64,000 nt of DNA from Treponema sp. Marseille-Q3903. GTDB lineage: Bacteria; Spirochaetota; Spirochaetia; Treponematales; Treponemataceae. Shown piece by piece: positions 36,125-44,486 of the stretch. The notes under the pieces were generated by a model. That model searched no databases. It saw only the letters and a list, made by a program, of their open reading frames with translations, and was not told the origin of the DNA. A program made the translations under genes and the position numbers. How positions within the stretch are numbered: the first letter of the stretch is position 1; the number at the start of each line of letters is the position of its first letter. The DNA is taken from contig NZ_JACSEU010000001.1 of assembly GCF_014334335.1 (NCBI RefSeq), forward strand, positions 1,984,001 to 2,048,000, given 5' to 3'.

Positions 36125-36818
36125 ATTGGAATTAAAAAAGAATAACATCAACACTTATATCTTAGCGGATATTATCATAGCGATTACGATGATTGGTTTC
36201 CTTTTTCTTTTTGCATATGCCCCTTTGATAGAGCCGGATGATAAAGACATGGCAATTTTTGCAGGATATGATAATCTTATTTCTCTATTTTGTGTTTTTA
36301 ACATGGCAGTATTTTGTGTGATGTCTGCAGTGATGTATTGCAGGTTTGTTATTGAAGATTATTCGGGTAAGCGACCTATTTTACTTTTTTCCTATCCGGT
36401 AAGTCGAAAAAAGGTTGTGTTATCCAAACTTTTGATTGTGTGTGGATTTACGATTATATCAATGGTTGTCTGTAACTTTATTGTTTTTTTGATATTCGGT
36501 ATCACTGAAAATTTCATTCATCTTGTAGGAAACAACTTTACAGTTTCTATTATCTTGAACATTGTTGAAAATACCATATTGATGTCAGCGATAGCTGCAA
36601 CTATCGGAGTGATAGCAGTAGGAATCGGATTTATCAAAAAATCAGTGCCGACAACTATTATTTCTGCAGTTTTCCTTGCTTCGTTAATGTGTAATATTGT
36701 GGTAAATGCAAACCCTAATCGAGCAGCGATGTATGTGTTAGCAGCGGCAATGGTAATGATTGGTATCTTGTGTTCGATATTTTTGATGAAAAAAATAAAT
36801 AAGATGGAGGTTTTATAA
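36108..36818 (+). CDS. ABC-2-type permease
   Basis: A 236-residue integral membrane protein with six hydrophobic segments (LADIIIAITMIGFLFLF, FIVFLIFGI, AAAMVMIGILCSIFL and others) and the conserved YSGKRPILLFSYPVSRKKV-type loop seen in BcrB-like permeases. It pairs with the ATPase encoded just upstream to form the exporter. Its stop overlaps the next start as TAATG. Confidence 0.82.
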   Translation: MKTLIRLELKKNNINTYILADIIIAITMIGFLFLFAYAPLIEPDDKDMAIFAGYDNLISLFCVFNMAVFCVMSAVMYCRFVIEDYSGKRPILLFSYPVSRKKVVLSKLLIVCGFTIISMVVCNFIVFLIFGITENFIHLVGNNFTVSIILNIVENTILMSAIAATIGVIAVGIGFIKKSVPTTIISAVFLASLMCNIVVNANPNRAAMYVLAAAMVMIGILCSIFLMKKINKMEVL

Positions 36819-37030
36819 TGGAACAAAAAATAGAAGAAACAGTGGACAATTTTCTTGATGGAATGGCATCAGAATTGTATTTGGGAAGTGTATTGTTTGG
36901 ATTGTTGCTAATCCTTGTTGGAGCAGTGTTGTTATTCAAAAAAAGAAATTCAAACAATAACAAATTTGTTTGTTATGCTTGTATAGTAATAGGATTTCTC
37001 GCTATTGTAAGTGGACTGATGCAGATGTAA
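36818..37030 (+). CDS. Small two-helix membrane protein of the ABC operon
   Basis: A 70-residue protein with a polar N-terminus (MEQKIEETVDNFLDG), two hydrophobic helices and a basic turn KKRNSNNNK between them. Its start overlaps the permease stop. No family is recognised. It may be an accessory subunit or immunity peptide for the transporter. Confidence 0.6.
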   Translation: MEQKIEETVDNFLDGMASELYLGSVLFGLLLILVGAVLLFKKRNSNNNKFVCYACIVIGFLAIVSGLMQM

Positions 37031-37211
37031 TCCGCTGAAAAAGGGGTTATTGAATGCGTATCGGCTCTACATGAGACCAGACTATTTGCGCTACAAGACA
37101 GGATAAAAGTATGTATATCAAAAATCGAAATTCCTATGCTTACAGTACGAGAAAATACTGAGAGAAGACGAATGCTGAAAACAAAAAAGAATGTAAATTT
37201 TTAATATGCTT

Positions 37212-37364
37212 ATGGCAGATATAAGAAAGATACGGATTGATCAAAATAAATGCGTCGGTTGCAGAAAATGTATAAAAATTTGCCATAAGCATGCGCCGGT
37301 TTACGTACCGCAAAATGGAATACTGGAAATCAACGGTCACAAGTCCCTTGCAAGCATAATGTAA
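37212..37364 (+). CDS. Truncated 4Fe-4S ferredoxin-like peptide
   Basis: A 50-residue frame from ATG 37212 contains one cluster motif CVGCRKCIKIC, then the ordinary follow-on GILEINGH, and stops at a TAA where real two-cluster ferredoxin or ferredoxin-nitroreductase proteins would continue. It ends next to the left copy of the OLD-gene 5' end, so it is probably a fragment cut by the rearrangement there. The 37031-37211 stretch before it shows no gene. Confidence 0.5.
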   Translation: MADIRKIRIDQNKCVGCRKCIKICHKHAPVYVPQNGILEINGHKSLASIM

Positions 37365-37365
37365 A

Positions 37366-37468
37366 ATCATGGTATAATAAACACATGATTGAAGTTGCAA
37401 CAAAAGTAAAAATCCCGTTTCTCTGGGGAAAATCTGTTTTTAGAAAATCAAACTGGTCAAATATAAAT
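37366..37468 (+). repeat. Truncated duplicate of the promoter and first 28 codons of the OLD gene
   Basis: About 103 bp matching 38443-38545 with roughly seven mismatches. It includes the TATAAT -10 box, the ATG (37385) and the MIEVATKVKIPFLWGK start, then breaks off in INP-CYYY at 37469. The inserted DNA between the two copies is 1,077 bp per period and carries the glycoside hydrolase gene. Confidence 0.9.
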
Positions 37469-37486
37469 CCGTGCTATTATTACCGT

Positions 37487-38383
37487 ATGATTCGCAAACC
37501 GTTTTATTTTCTTACTGTTTTTATGCTGATTTTTTCTACGCTCGGCATACATGCTCAAACGCCGAAAATCCATTCTCCGCTGTACGGAATAACGCTTGAT
37601 GCACTTTCAGCGTCTTCGATAAGCAAAATCATCGATGCCGTAAAGGCACTGCCCGTAAAACCGACAGCCCGAGTTGTCATCGACGCCGGCGCAAACCATG
37701 AGGATTTAGCTCCGCTTCTGGCGAAGCTTCACGAAGTTTCTTACATTTTGCTTTGCCCGTGCGATTCATTCGACATGAAACTTTATGAAACCGTCGAATC
37801 CTATACGGCGCGCTTTGCGGACTGCGTCGAACACCTTGCGCCTTATACCGATATTTGGGAAGTCGGAAATGAAATTAACGGTGAAGGGTGGCTCGGAGGA
37901 ACGGATGAGCTGACAGGACGGAAAGCTTATGCGGCATGGAAGTATGTGCACGAGCGCGGCTTTACTGCTGCACTTACAGCCTATATGTTTAAGCCCGGCA
38001 GCCAAAGCATGACGATGGAAGAATGGCTTGAAAAGTTTATCCCCTCCGATATGAAAAACGCTCTCGATTACGTATTGGTCAGTTATTACGACAAAGACAA
38101 CGAAGGCTTGCACGAAGATTGGGACGATATGTTTGACAATTTATATAAGATGTTCCCGAATTCGCTTTTGGGATTCGGCGAATGCGGCTTTGCAAATCCG
38201 CACAGCATCGGCAGGTCTTTTAATGCGCAGGCTGACGCTTATTACCGCATGAAGCCGTACAACGACCGGTACATCGGCGGTTATTTTTGGTGGTACTGGC
38301 AGGAAGATTGCGTTCCGCACAAGAAAAACCCGCGCTGGCAAAAAATCGCCGATAATTTTTTATGGATGAAAGAGAATTATTAA
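37487..38383 (+). CDS. Exported glycoside hydrolase, clan A-like
   Basis: From ATG 37487 a 298-residue protein with signal peptide (MIRKPFYFLTVFMLIF to HAQ). The TIM-barrel hallmarks are an acid/base Glu129 after Asn in EVGNEINGEGW and a nucleophile candidate Glu232 in LGFGECGFA, with aromatic sugar-site residues in YFWWYWQED. This fits clan GH-A retaining enzymes, but the exact family cannot be told. Codons are richer in G+C than in flanking genes, and the gene lies between two copies of the OLD-gene 5' end, which points to acquired DNA. The in-frame upstream extension from 37385 is the copied OLD start and may give a fusion transcript. Confidence 0.7.
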   Translation: MIRKPFYFLTVFMLIFSTLGIHAQTPKIHSPLYGITLDALSASSISKIIDAVKALPVKPTARVVIDAGANHEDLAPLLAKLHEVSYILLCPCDSFDMKLYETVESYTARFADCVEHLAPYTDIWEVGNEINGEGWLGGTDELTGRKAYAAWKYVHERGFTAALTAYMFKPGSQSMTMEEWLEKFIPSDMKNALDYVLVSYYDKDNEGLHEDWDDMFDNLYKMFPNSLLGFGECGFANPHSIGRSFNAQADAYYRMKPYNDRYIGGYFWWYWQEDCVPHKKNPRWQKIADNFLWMKENY

Positions 38384-38452
38384 AGATATGAGCATATAGA
38401 ATGAGATTGAGGAAGTCTTTCCGTGAGTGCCTGTAATGAAAAGTCATGATAT

Positions 38453-38458
38453 AATAAG
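38453..38458 (+). promoter_or_regulatory. Extended -10 box for the OLD gene, predicts leaderless mRNA
   Basis: TGA-TATAAT (TATAAT at about 38452-38458), then AAGCGC and the ATG. There is no clear -35 and no Shine-Dalgarno. The duplicate at 37385 has the same layout (TGG-TATAAT-N6-ATG). Confidence 0.5.
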
Positions 38459-38461
38459 CGC

Positions 38462-39994
38462 ATGATTGAAGTTGCGACAAAAGTAAAAATCCCGTTCCTT
38501 TGGGGAAAATCTGTTTTTAGAAAATCAAACTGGTCAAATATAAATCTGATAGTGGGACCGAACGGTTCGGGTAAAACTATTCTAGCCTCGAGCCTCGCAG
38601 AACAATTTAAATCTGCAGGCTACAGAGTTCGTTTTTTAAAAGCCGACAGACAGTACAACAATCAGATAGTGATTTTACGAAACAGCGAAAAAATCCGCGA
38701 AAAAATTGAAAAAGTTCTTTCGAGCATGTTCGCAAAATCTATAAAAATGATAGAGAACATCGACAAAACGATGATTCCGATAGTCGAGAACAAAGCTTGG
38801 AACGTTGAATACACTCTTGAAGACGCCGAATGCCACGGGCTTCGAGAAATAATAAGCCTCCTTGTGACACTTTACGATTCAGATTCAGATGACTGCCTTT
38901 TTATAGATGAACCTGAACTTCACCTTCACCCTCAATTTGAGACTTTTTTTATGAACGAGATAAAAAAACAAGTTTTACACACAAGCAGACGAATGTTTTT
39001 TTTGATATCTCACAGCCCATACTTTATAGACTTGAGAACTCCTGAAGATTTAATCGGAGTTGTATGCTGTCACGTAAACAAAGTCCCGACGAGCATCGAA
39101 GAGCTTTCAGAAGATGATGACGCATTGTTCCGCAGGTTTTTACCGAGATTCAACACATATCACAAACAGTTTTTCTTTTCAGACAACCAGATTTTCGTAG
39201 AAGGATACACAGACCAGCAGATGTTTTCGTATCTACTTGGCTATATAGAAGATGAGTACAGCGCAGCCGGAACCGGAATCATAGATGTTGGTGGAAAAGA
39301 CGAACTCGGGGTTTTCTGCAAAGTGTGCTCGCTGATAGGGACGAACGGACGAATTATAACAGATTTAGATTCCCTTTTCAGCGGAAAGTTGAGAGATGTC
39401 TTTTGCAAAGATCAACGAGTCGTAGGCTGGCTTGAAAAACAAAAAGAAAAACAGGAAAGTTTTTACAGACAGATTTTCAGCCAGAAGGAAATCGCACAGG
39501 AAATCACCCTTGAAAAACTGATATACAGACTTGAACGTTATCTTGTGAACATCGGACAAGAATTGCCGGAGTATGACAAAAACTGTTCGGCAAAACTTCA
39601 AACTTTTTTTGAAAAACTATATCTTTTACAAGAAAAGCACGAAAATGCAGAAAATGTAGACACATACAAAACAGTTCTTCTTCAAGGAGTGAATACAGCC
39701 GGAGATGAACTTTCAAAATATTTATCTAAGGTAACTGCAAAAACACTTCCATTGATAAAAAACCTCGCCACATTCATACTTGCCGCCGCAGAAGCCGCAA
39801 ACGTTTACATTCTTCCGAGAGGCTGCATAGAGCACTACTATTCGCAGACAAAATTATTATACATGCCAGTCTCAGGAAAAGACAAATTGTTCAGATATGA
39901 ACTCGACTTTATACAATCGGCGCACCGAAAATCTGTACGAAAGAATTATAGAGAGCTGATTGAGCTTTTGGAACGAATCACAAATAAATCTTAA
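38462..39994 (+). CDS. OLD-family ATPase with TOPRIM nuclease domain
   Basis: A 510-residue protein: AAA ATPase with Walker A GPNGSGKT (residues 32-39), Walker B CLFIDEPELHLHP, a helicase-like SHSPYF, then a TOPRIM region with VEGYTDQQMF and IITDLDSLF. OLD proteins act as DNA nucleases, and some are defence systems (P2 Old, Gabija GajA). A stand-alone gene with no UvrD-like partner fits class 1 OLD. The -10 box lies 6 nt before the ATG without a ribosome site, so the mRNA should be leaderless. Its 5' end is duplicated at 37366. Confidence 0.75.
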   Translation: MIEVATKVKIPFLWGKSVFRKSNWSNINLIVGPNGSGKTILASSLAEQFKSAGYRVRFLKADRQYNNQIVILRNSEKIREKIEKVLSSMFAKSIKMIENIDKTMIPIVENKAWNVEYTLEDAECHGLREIISLLVTLYDSDSDDCLFIDEPELHLHPQFETFFMNEIKKQVLHTSRRMFFLISHSPYFIDLRTPEDLIGVVCCHVNKVPTSIEELSEDDDALFRRFLPRFNTYHKQFFFSDNQIFVEGYTDQQMFSYLLGYIEDEYSAAGTGIIDVGGKDELGVFCKVCSLIGTNGRIITDLDSLFSGKLRDVFCKDQRVVGWLEKQKEKQESFYRQIFSQKEIAQEITLEKLIYRLERYLVNIGQELPEYDKNCSAKLQTFFEKLYLLQEKHENAENVDTYKTVLLQGVNTAGDELSKYLSKVTAKTLPLIKNLATFILAAAEAANVYILPRGCIEHYYSQTKLLYMPVSGKDKLFRYELDFIQSAHRKSVRKNYRELIELLERITNKS

Positions 39995-40050
39995 TTGTCT
40001 CATTCAGCTGTTTTGCAACTCTTCCTTTTCTGCTCATAAATTCTCTATTC

Positions 40051-40079
40051 TTGAAACTCGCAAGTTTATACTTTATAAT
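40051..40079 (+). promoter_or_regulatory. Promoter for parC-like gene
   Basis: TTGAAA (40051-40056), 17-nt spacer, TATAAT (40074-40079). Predicted start near 40086, about 50 nt before the ATG. Confidence 0.7.
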
Positions 40080-40093
40080 TGTAAAGGGTATTT

Positions 40094-40122
40094 GACAGAT
40101 TCGGAACATTCTGTCTTTTTTT
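40094..40122 (+). terminator. Terminator-like hairpin in the parC-like leader
   Basis: GACAGA-ttcggaacat-TCTGTC followed by seven T (40116-40122), sitting between the promoter and the ribosome site GGGGAA. It is positioned as an attenuator or as a 5' stabilising stem; it could also end read-through from the OLD gene. Confidence 0.6.
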
Positions 40123-40135
40123 GGGGAAATTCTAA

Positions 40136-42058
40136 ATGGCTTATGTAAAAAATCTATTTGATTCTAACTTTATTCAGTATGCGAGTTACGTAATTCGTGA
40201 TCGTGCAATTCCTGAAATCACTGACGGTTTAAAACCTGTTCAACGGAGAATAATCCATACACTCATAAAAACTGATGACGGACGTTTTACAAAAGTTGCA
40301 AACGTTTGCGGAAAAGTTATGGCATATCACCCTCACGGGGACGCCTCTATTTACGCTGCTCTTGTAAATCTTGCAAATAAAGAGCTTTTCATAGATAAGC
40401 AGGGAAACTTCGGAAACTTGTACACAGGAGACGGAGCGTCTGCCCCTCGTTACATTGAATGCAGGCTTCGTTCTATCACACGCGATATATTAAATACAAA
40501 TCCGAGAATCACAAAATATGTCGACACTTATGACGGCAGAGATGTCGAACCTGTTTTTTTCCAGGCAAAACTGCCTTTAGTTTTGATACTCGGAGCCGAA
40601 GGTATTGCGGTCGGCATGAGCACGTACATTTTAAGCCACAATATCCACGAAGTAATCGAAGCAGAAAAAAAGTGCCTGCGTGGCGAAAAATTTAAGCTTT
40701 ACCCTGACTTTTCAACAGGCGGACTTATAGATGTCAGCGACTATCAGGATGGGCTTGGAAAAATCGTCGCTCGAGCGAAGATGGACACGAGCGATGATAA
40801 AAAAATCGTCATCACAGAGCTGCCTTACGGTTCAACTACAGAAAGTTTGTGCGATTCGATTGAAAAAGCCGTAAAAAACGGAAAAATCAAGGCTTCTTCA
40901 ATTCAGGACTACACTTCAGACAAAGTAAATATAGAAATTAAACTTCAGCGCGGTGTTTACACAAAAGACGTTGTAGACGCCCTTTACGCATTTACTGAAT
41001 GCGAAAAAACAATTTACTGCAATCTGCTTGTAATAAAAGACAACATGCCTGTTCAGATGACATGCACGCAAGTTATTGAACATCATTCAAAACAGCTTGT
41101 AGGAATACTCAAACGAGAGCTCGAAATTGAAAAAGAAGATTTGATGGAAAAACTCCATCTTCGCACACTTGAAAGAATATTTGTCGAAGAACGTATCTAC
41201 AAAAAAATCGAAACACAAAAGACAGAAGAAGGCGTAAATAAAGCTGTAAAAGACGGATTTAAGCCGTTTAAGGCCGAACTGATTCGTGAAATCAATGATG
41301 ACGACATTGATCATCTTTTGAGAATCCCAATCAGAAGAATTTCTCTCTACGATATCAGCAAAAACAAGCAAGAAGTGACCGCAATCAACAATCGAATCAA
41401 AGAGATAAACAGGCTGCTAAAACACCTTGTAGATTATGCTATCGGCTGGCTCGAAGCGATTGAAAAAAAACTCAACACGGAATATATAAAGCGCCGCACA
41501 AAGATTGCGAATATCGATGCAGTTGATGTAAAGGCTGTGACAAAACGCGACCAAGCTCTAAAATACGACGAAAAAACAGGATATCTTGGAATCGGGGTTT
41601 CAGGCGGTGCGGAACTGTTCAAAGTCACCCCTTTTGACAAAATCCTCTATGTCCGAAAAAGCGGAATCTATTCAGTTTCCGAGACACCTGACAAACTGTT
41701 CGTAGGCCCCGAAATGCGTTACTGCGGATTTGCCGATAAGGAAAGCCTAAATAAAGTACTGTTCACAATCCTATACCGCGACCCTGAAACTAAGTTTGTA
41801 TACATCAAACGGTGCAAGATTCTTGCATACATAATGAATCGCGACTACTTTTTTGCACCTGAAGGGATGGAAGTTCTCCACATCGATACACGTAAGACTT
41901 TCTTATTCCAGTTGAACTACGTAAAAAAAGCACGCGTAAAAATCTTAAAAGAAGTTTTCAAGGCAGGCGATTTTGAAGAAAAATCTCTAAAAGCAAGAGG
42001 CGTTCGCATATCTGCAAAAGAAGTTCAAACAGTCGATATTCAGCAAAATAAAGATTGA
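40136..42058 (+). CDS. parC: Type IIA topoisomerase A subunit, ParC/GyrA paralogue
   Basis: A 640-residue DNA-cleaving subunit: N-terminal DGLKPVQRRI, winged-helix HPHGDASIYAAL, and active-site Tyr106 in GASAPRYIECRL. It is shorter than GyrA (about 800), with only a small C-terminal beta region, which suits a topoisomerase IV-type subunit. The two quinolone-contact positions equivalent to GyrA Ser83 and Asp87 are both Ala (70 and 74), which favours natural quinolone insensitivity. No partner B subunit is adjacent in the window. It is followed by yigZ 55 bp later on the same strand. Confidence 0.88.
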   Translation: MAYVKNLFDSNFIQYASYVIRDRAIPEITDGLKPVQRRIIHTLIKTDDGRFTKVANVCGKVMAYHPHGDASIYAALVNLANKELFIDKQGNFGNLYTGDGASAPRYIECRLRSITRDILNTNPRITKYVDTYDGRDVEPVFFQAKLPLVLILGAEGIAVGMSTYILSHNIHEVIEAEKKCLRGEKFKLYPDFSTGGLIDVSDYQDGLGKIVARAKMDTSDDKKIVITELPYGSTTESLCDSIEKAVKNGKIKASSIQDYTSDKVNIEIKLQRGVYTKDVVDALYAFTECEKTIYCNLLVIKDNMPVQMTCTQVIEHHSKQLVGILKRELEIEKEDLMEKLHLRTLERIFVEERIYKKIETQKTEEGVNKAVKDGFKPFKAELIREINDDDIDHLLRIPIRRISLYDISKNKQEVTAINNRIKEINRLLKHLVDYAIGWLEAIEKKLNTEYIKRRTKIANIDAVDVKAVTKRDQALKYDEKTGYLGIGVSGGAELFKVTPFDKILYVRKSGIYSVSETPDKLFVGPEMRYCGFADKESLNKVLFTILYRDPETKFVYIKRCKILAYIMNRDYFFAPEGMEVLHIDTRKTFLFQLNYVKKARVKILKEVFKAGDFEEKSLKARGVRISAKEVQTVDIQQNKD

Positions 42059-42113
42059 CCAACAGAAAAATAATGCTTGGCAAAAAAACAATTAAAGTAG
42101 CGAGTATTGTTTG

Positions 42114-42710
42114 ATGGATATTCTTACAAAACAAATTCAATCTGAAGAAAAAATAAAAGGCTCTCTATTTCTCTCGGAACTTTTTCCGTGCGGCACTCAA
42201 GCCGATGCGCGAGAAATAATAAAATCACAAAAAATTAAATATCCGGATGCGTCGCACGTAGTCCACGCTTTTATAATCGGACAAAACGGTGAAGTGATGG
42301 GAATGAGCGACGATGGGGAACCTTCAGGCACGGCGGGCAGACCTGTTCTCGACATATTGAAAGGCAGAAAATGCACAAACACGTTGCTCTCTGTTACACG
42401 ATGGTTCGGAGGAACGCTGCTTGGAACAGGGGGACTTGTAAAAGCATATTCGGGAGGAGCAAAAAAAGTTATTCAGACGGCAGACGAACAAAACGCCTTT
42501 GAAGAACTCGTGGAAAAACTTCAGTTTTGCTTTTCAACAGATTATTCTCTCTACAAGGCTATTAAAATTGCGCTTGAACAGTTCCATATCTACAATCTTG
42601 CGGAAGATTTTATGACTGACATTTTGATAAAAGGCGAAATCCGCAAAGACGAATTCCTCATCCTTGCGGAAAAATTGAAAGATATGTCGAATGGAAAGAT
42701 AAAACTTTAG
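42114..42710 (+). CDS. yigZ: YigZ/IMPACT-family protein
   Basis: A 198-residue protein starting at ATG 42114 (the TTG just before is not needed). The N-terminal IMPACT motif reads MGMSDDGEPSGTAGRP followed by VTRWFGGTLLGTGGLVKAYS, and a ferredoxin-like C-terminal domain follows. The family is conserved in bacteria and linked to translation or tRNA-related quality control; the biochemical function is not settled. There is no strong ribosome site. It may be co-transcribed with parC. Confidence 0.88.
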   Translation: MDILTKQIQSEEKIKGSLFLSELFPCGTQADAREIIKSQKIKYPDASHVVHAFIIGQNGEVMGMSDDGEPSGTAGRPVLDILKGRKCTNTLLSVTRWFGGTLLGTGGLVKAYSGGAKKVIQTADEQNAFEELVEKLQFCFSTDYSLYKAIKIALEQFHIYNLAEDFMTDILIKGEIRKDEFLILAEKLKDMSNGKIKL

Positions 42711-42777
42711 GTAGCAAAAACAAAAGTCACGATGGCAGTCTGCCGAAACGAGCGGGCTCAACGTGTTTCAGCTTTTT

Positions 42778-43422
42778 TTACAAATATTCTTTCAATTCTT
42801 CAAGCGTAGAGGAAATCCTCCAGCACATTTTTTTTATCGCTTCATCAGGCTGAATTTTGTCAGGCACCATGATTGTTTTTAACCCAGCCGAAAAAGCGCT
42901 TTTGATACCATTATAGCTGTCTTCAACCGCAGTGCATTCTTCTGGTTCAAGTCCAATCATTTTACATGCGCGCAAATAAATTTCCGGGTCCGGTTTGCTG
43001 TGCTCAACGAGGTCTCCAGTTATTCTGATTTTAAAAAAATCAATCAGTCCAACAGCAGTCAACTGTCTTTCCACAGAAGCCCCACGAGTAGAAGACGCAA
43101 GCGCAATTTTGTATTTCGGCGAAAGGTATTCGAGGATCTCCCTCGCATAATACATCAGAGGAATGCCGCGCTCCTTTTCAATCTGATGAAAAAAAACAGA
43201 AGTGCGTTCAAGAAATTTTTCTGAGTCAAAGTTTTCACCGTAAAAGTTTTTTAGAATTCTGACCGTATCGTTGAGATTAGAGCCACGGCATTTATTGATC
43301 TGTTCCTCTGTGACAGTTATACCGAATTCAATAGCCGCTTTACGCCATGTCTTGTCGGAGATTGATTCCGTATCAAGAATAACGCCGTCCATATCAAAAA
43401 TAATTCCTTTCAATTTATTCAT
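42778..43422 (-). CDS. HAD hydrolase, beta-phosphoglucomutase-like
   Basis: A 214-residue HAD protein with motif I FDMDGVILDTE, motif II ASSTRGA, motif III Lys in HSKPDPEIYL and motif IV VEDSYNGIKSA. The Asp+2 (DMDG) and C1 cap group it with beta-phosphoglucomutase and sugar-phosphate phosphatases; which reaction it performs is not decided by sequence. It lies alone, convergent with yigZ and divergent from the esterase gene. Confidence 0.82.
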   Translation of the reverse strand: MNKLKGIIFDMDGVILDTESISDKTWRKAAIEFGITVTEEQINKCRGSNLNDTVRILKNFYGENFDSEKFLERTSVFFHQIEKERGIPLMYYAREILEYLSPKYKIALASSTRGASVERQLTAVGLIDFFKIRITGDLVEHSKPDPEIYLRACKMIGLEPEECTAVEDSYNGIKSAFSAGLKTIMVPDKIQPDEAIKKMCWRISSTLEELKEYL

Positions 43423-43517
43423 AATTAAATAGATATCACACTTTTTGATTTTTTTATATACAAAATCATTTTTTCATGCGGTGTTTTTTTATCTTTTATT
43501 GTGGTATATTTTGCAGC

Positions 43518-44411
43518 ATGAAGCGAATGTTTTTTTTATTTTTTTTGACTTTTGCAGTTGCGTTTGCGCTATATGCTCAGGATAAAACAATTTATCTGTG
43601 GCGAAATGTAAAAGGAATGGAGAAAGAGTATTCGGTTATGTTTATGCACAAAGCTCTCAACTCAGATGCACGTGCAGATGCAAAAGTTCCAGTCGTGATT
43701 GTATGCCCCGGCGGAAGTTATCATCATCTTGGGCTGTACAACGAAGGATATTGTTCATCAAAATGGTTTAGCGAAAACGGAATAACCGCTTTTACTCTCA
43801 AATACAGGACCAACGAAAGCCTATATAATCATCCGGCGCAGCTTGAAGATGTTCAAAGAGCGATTCAGATTATCCGTGAAAATGCTGACGAATTTGGAGT
43901 CGATAAAAACAAACTTGGTGTAATCGGATATTCTGCAGGAGGTCACCTTGCGGCGATGAGTGGAGCATTTGCAGAAACTCACAACGAACTCGAAAAAATC
44001 GGAATTAAAACTGATGTAAGCCTCAGACCTGATTATATCATGGCAATCTATCCTGTAGTTTCGATGCAAGACGATATTGCACACCGTTGGTCAAGAAACA
44101 GTTTGCTCGGATACGGCAAAAAAAAACAGACTCAAAAGCGAAAAGATGAGTTTTCTATTGAACTCAATATTCCTGACAATATGCCACCGTCTTACATAGT
44201 AGTCTGCGAAGATGACCACGTAGTTATCCCAGAAAACGCAAAACGCCTGTATGCAGCGTGCAAATCAAAAAACATTCAAAACTGCCGCCTCGCAGTTTAT
44301 CCATGGGGCAAGCACGGATTTGGAATGCTCAACAACGACTTTATGAAAGAATTCCACTGGAACGATGCTCTCAAAGACTGGCTGATCGAAATCAATGTTT
44401 TAGAAAAGTAA
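43518..44411 (+). CDS. Exported acetyl/feruloyl esterase-like hydrolase
   Basis: From ATG 43518 a 297-residue protein with signal peptide (MKRMFFLFFLTFAVAF to YAQ), oxyanion loop CPGGSYHHLG, nucleophile GYSAGGH, and late Asp (CEDDHVV) and His (GKHGFGM). This pattern is that of alpha/beta-hydrolase esterases acting on plant cell-wall sugars (BD-FAE / acetyl-xylan group). It fits a fibre-using gut treponeme, as does the glycoside hydrolase at 37.5 kb. An extended -10 (TGG-TATATT at 43505) lies 7 nt before the ATG with no ribosome site, so a leaderless mRNA is expected. Confidence 0.8.
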   Translation: MKRMFFLFFLTFAVAFALYAQDKTIYLWRNVKGMEKEYSVMFMHKALNSDARADAKVPVVIVCPGGSYHHLGLYNEGYCSSKWFSENGITAFTLKYRTNESLYNHPAQLEDVQRAIQIIRENADEFGVDKNKLGVIGYSAGGHLAAMSGAFAETHNELEKIGIKTDVSLRPDYIMAIYPVVSMQDDIAHRWSRNSLLGYGKKKQTQKRKDEFSIELNIPDNMPPSYIVVCEDDHVVIPENAKRLYAACKSKNIQNCRLAVYPWGKHGFGMLNNDFMKEFHWNDALKDWLIEINVLEK

Positions 44412-44486
44412 TTGAGATATTATGCCAAAATCGTTTTTATTTGTTTCAACTGCGGCATTTTTGATATTTTTACACATCATATTGTG

